Assembly (NCBI GenBank): GCA_002381125.1
Contig: DFUT01000001.1
Location: 1 to 52,739 of the forward strand
Length of the DNA stretch: 52,739 nucleotides
From: Bacteroidales bacterium UBA4179
GTDB lineage: Bacteria > Bacteroidota > Bacteroidia > Bacteroidales > Dysgonomonadaceae
Direction: 5' to 3'
Positions 51,151 to 52,739 of the stretch are shown piece after piece. The stretch's first letter is position 1, and each line of letters begins with the position of its first letter. The notes under the pieces were generated by a model, which saw nothing but the letters and a program-made list of their open reading frames with translations, was not told the origin of the DNA and did not search any database. A program made the translations under genes and the position numbers.

Positions 51151-51219
51151 GGCTTTACATCCCATTTTCAGGAAGTGCGCCAAATAGCGGTCGGCATTAC
51201 ATCGTGCACTATTTTTTCG

Positions 51220-51360
51220 TACCTTTGTCGTACAGGCAACGGCTTGTTTTGCCTTATGCAGACAATACGTTGCAGGCCCTACGCGCAATACCGGCGAAGT
51301 GACAAACTTGTATTGTCTTGTGCAAGACAATACGCTCTGTACCTCGCAGGGGTTTTTTAT
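51220..51360 (+). ncRNA. Candidate structured small RNA with alternative hairpins
   Basis: TACCTTTG at 51220-51227 is a promoter box. Downstream, AGGCAA/TTGCCT forms a stem (about 51233-51254). GACAATAC at 51261-51268 and again at 51326-51333 can each pair with GTATTGTC at 51310-51317, so two hairpins compete. The latter is a perfect 11-bp-arm stem (51310-51320, 51323-51333). It is followed by GGGGTTTTTTAT (51350), a possible terminator end. No protein-coding frame fits. Confidence 0.45.
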
Positions 51361-51408
51361 TTTATTTTGTCAAAAACGTTGATTATGTAGAAATTCAAAT
51401 TGAGTTGG

Positions 51409-51510
51409 ATGGCGCTGTTGAGGAACGACGAACACGCCCAGTTGATCGGTGAATTGGACCGCCTGCTTGTCTATTACCGCAGGACGGTTGCCGTGCGGAA
51501 AGGGCGTTGA
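51409..51510 (+). CDS. Possible 33-residue peptide
   Basis: ATG at 51409 opens MALLRNDEHAQLIGELDRLL and ends RKGR before TGA at 51508-51510. Amphipathic and charged with a helix-like pattern; no family known. It may be a remnant or a genuine small protein downstream of the candidate RNA. Confidence 0.25.
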   Translation: MALLRNDEHAQLIGELDRLLVYYRRTVAVRKGR

Positions 51511-51814
51511 TCGGCAGCGAAGGAAAGAGCGAAAAGCAGGGAAGGCATAGAAGCATCATCGTTTCCCGATAAGGCAAACATATCGTAAGGCATGAAAGCA
51601 AAAGAACGGCGTTGGTTTTGGGGATGAGCATGGCGTAGTATATCCACATATCAAGTATGAATATGAAAGCACTTATAAAGGAGTGATGTTGGTTTCGGGA
51701 AGGCCCGGATATGGGGCGAACATGTCGTTTGGTGCATGAAAAGGTATACTTGTGGGGCGAATTCACCGGTTAGGCATGCGCATACGTTTTTCTTTCGTAA
51801 TCCATAAAAAGTAG

Positions 51815-51822
51815 TAATTTTG
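51815..51822 (+). promoter_or_regulatory. -7 box for hpt
   Basis: TAATTTTG, 39 bases before the hpt ATG. A TTTC at 51793-51796 is a weak -33 candidate. Confidence 0.5.
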
Positions 51823-51861
51823 TTGCTTTATTTTCCATCGTGACTTTTTTACGGGTGTGAT

Positions 51862-52398
51862 ATGAAAAATATAAAAATAAAAGATAAGGAGTTTGAGCTG
51901 TTTATTGAAGCAGAGAAAATAGAAAATAGCATAGACCGCGTTGCGGATCGGATCAACGTGGATTTAAAAGACAAAAACCCTCTTTTTATAGTTGTTTTGA
52001 ACGGGGCATTTATGTTTGCTGCCGATTTATTGAAGAAAATCGTTATTCCATGCGAAATAACCTTTGTAAGGTTGGCGTCATATCAAGGTACGGAAAGCAT
52101 GGAATCCGTACAGGAAATACTCGGCTTGACAGAATCGGTAGAAAACAGAACCGTGGTTATTGTGGAAGATATTATCGATACCGGAAATACGTTGACAACA
52201 TTGATAGAAGAACTAAAAAAGCAGCATCCGCGCGAAATTAAGATTGCCACTTTGTTCCTGAAACCCGGAGCGTTGAAATACAATCTTCACCCGGATTACG
52301 TAGCCATGGAATTGCCTTCCGATTTTATTGTGGGATATGGGTTGGATTATGACGGTTATGGAAGAAATCTCACCGATATTTACAAATTGAAAAATTAA
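51862..52398 (+). CDS. hpt: Hypoxanthine phosphoribosyltransferase
   Basis: Purine salvage: hypoxanthine or guanine + PRPP to IMP or GMP. 178 residues; motifs are PLFIVVLNGAFMFAADLLKK, the flexible loop FVRLASYQGTESM and PRPP motif VVIVEDIIDTGNTLTTLIEEL, then KPGALKYNLHPDYVAMELPSDFIVGYGLDYDGYGRNL. All residues look intact. Follows a repeat-rich gap and precedes tonB. Confidence 0.95.
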   Translation: MKNIKIKDKEFELFIEAEKIENSIDRVADRINVDLKDKNPLFIVVLNGAFMFAADLLKKIVIPCEITFVRLASYQGTESMESVQEILGLTESVENRTVVIVEDIIDTGNTLTTLIEELKKQHPREIKIATLFLKPGALKYNLHPDYVAMELPSDFIVGYGLDYDGYGRNLTDIYKLKN

Positions 52399-52465
52399 AA
52401 TTGCGAAGAATAACGGCTTTTGGATTTTTTTTGTATAATATAGCGTGTGATAAAAAAAAAAATTC

Positions 52466-52473
52466 TATCTTTG
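52466..52473 (+). promoter_or_regulatory. -7 box for tonB
   Basis: TATCTTTG matches TAnnTTTG and lies 48 bases before the ATG at 52522. Confidence 0.5.
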
Positions 52474-52521
52474 TCCTACAGAACAAAATGAAAAAGTTTT
52501 AAAGGTGTAAATGTTTATATC

Positions 52522-52739
52522 ATGGATAAGGATGAAATAAAAAAATCGCCAAAAGCGAACATTGAAAACCAAAAAGACATGGCTTTTTTGATGGGGCTTG
52601 TTTTAGCATTGGCTGCAATGTTCGTCGCATTTGAATGGTCGACAGGAATGTCCGAGACGACCGTAAATGTTGTTGTACAAGATGTGATAGCCGAGGAGGA
52701 AATCGAAATTACCCGTCGCGATCCAACCCCTCCGCCTCC
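52522..52739 (+). CDS. tonB: Energy transducer TonB, N-terminal part (runs off the window)
   Basis: 72 residues visible. A cytoplasmic N-tail (MDKDEIKKSPKANIENQKDM) is followed by a membrane helix (AFLMGLVLALAAMFVAFEW) and a periplasmic start with VVQDVIAEEEIEITRRDPTPPP, the acidic then Pro-rich linker of Bacteroidetes TonB proteins. TonB with ExbB/ExbD powers outer-membrane transport. The C-terminal domain is outside the window, so the call is by architecture. Confidence 0.8.
   Translation, partial: MDKDEIKKSPKANIENQKDMAFLMGLVLALAAMFVAFEWSTGMSETTVNVVVQDVIAEEEIEITRRDPTPPP

Larger units (their letters stand above)
50668..51861. other. Gene-poor 1.2 kb with repeats and a possible small RNA
   Basis: Holds pyrimidine-rich DNA (50680-50840) that contains a possible minus-strand 48-codon frame, a hairpin GGAACAA/TTGTTCC (50846-50863), a degenerate 42-base tandem repeat (51005-51150), a candidate small RNA (51220-51360), a 33-codon frame (51409) and the hpt promoter. 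From about 51511 to 51800 nothing is recognised. Confidence 0.5.

Noticed and set aside
51395..51766. Minus-strand 123-codon frame upstream of hpt
   Set aside because: Cys/Ser/Pro-rich, low-complexity translation with no family likeness; typical of noise.

Overview
The window looks like the chromosome of a member of the Bacteroidales. Genes start after TAnnTTTG -7 boxes (the Bacteroidetes sigma-ABfr type) with little Shine-Dalgarno sequence. Lipoproteins carry acidic residues after the lipobox Cys. The gene families match Bacteroides/Dysgonomonadaceae housekeeping genes: an RteA/RteB-like two-component pair, the long amidophosphoribosyltransferase, class I fumarase, menaquinone UbiE/MenG and TonB. 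An amino-acid-fermenting Dysgonomonadaceae-type host is plausible, but that is inference.

Left chromosomal block (1-20045): atpD (3' end outside the window), rtcB with a radical SAM protein, pepE and an AlkD-like gene with facing promoters, a decayed alpha/beta-hydrolase tail, and rlmH. Next comes a forward cluster of nadC, dCMP deaminase, S41 protease and 5-formyl-THF cyclo-ligase, followed by an MsbA-like ABC exporter, a PcrA/UvrD helicase and an M24 peptidase. The block ends with a convergent response regulator/hybrid kinase pair and a small PepSY-like exported protein.

Accessory island (about 20.05-33.66 kb, higher GC): a probable mobilizable element. On the minus strand it has a tyrosine integrase, an excisionase-like HTH protein, a winged-helix replication-type protein and a MobV relaxase, with a candidate oriT just upstream of the relaxase. 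A further triple-HTH protein lies near the right end. The plus-strand cargo is a KilA-N gene split by an IS30-family element of 1155 bp (IS4351 size, 3-bp target duplication), then an operon-like run of three lipoproteins, two beta-barrel proteins (one frameshifted), a fourth lipoprotein and a small secreted protein. Three of the lipoproteins share a recycled signal-peptide cassette. GGTACAA motifs cluster in the non-coding DNA at both ends, and a near-identical 14-bp direct repeat (20050 and 33650) may mark the ends.

Right chromosomal block (33807-52739): aroE-ubiE-purC-phoH-amidophosphoribosyltransferase on the minus strand, class I fumarase, type I pantothenate kinase, htpG, an ECF sigma factor and lon. 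Next is a translationally coupled pair, an opine-dehydrogenase-like enzyme and a cobalamin-binding mutase-like protein, which I consider the best candidate for an undescribed metabolic system. A 1.2-kb gene-poor stretch follows, with a degenerate 42-bp tandem repeat and a structured candidate small RNA. The window ends with hpt and the start of tonB.
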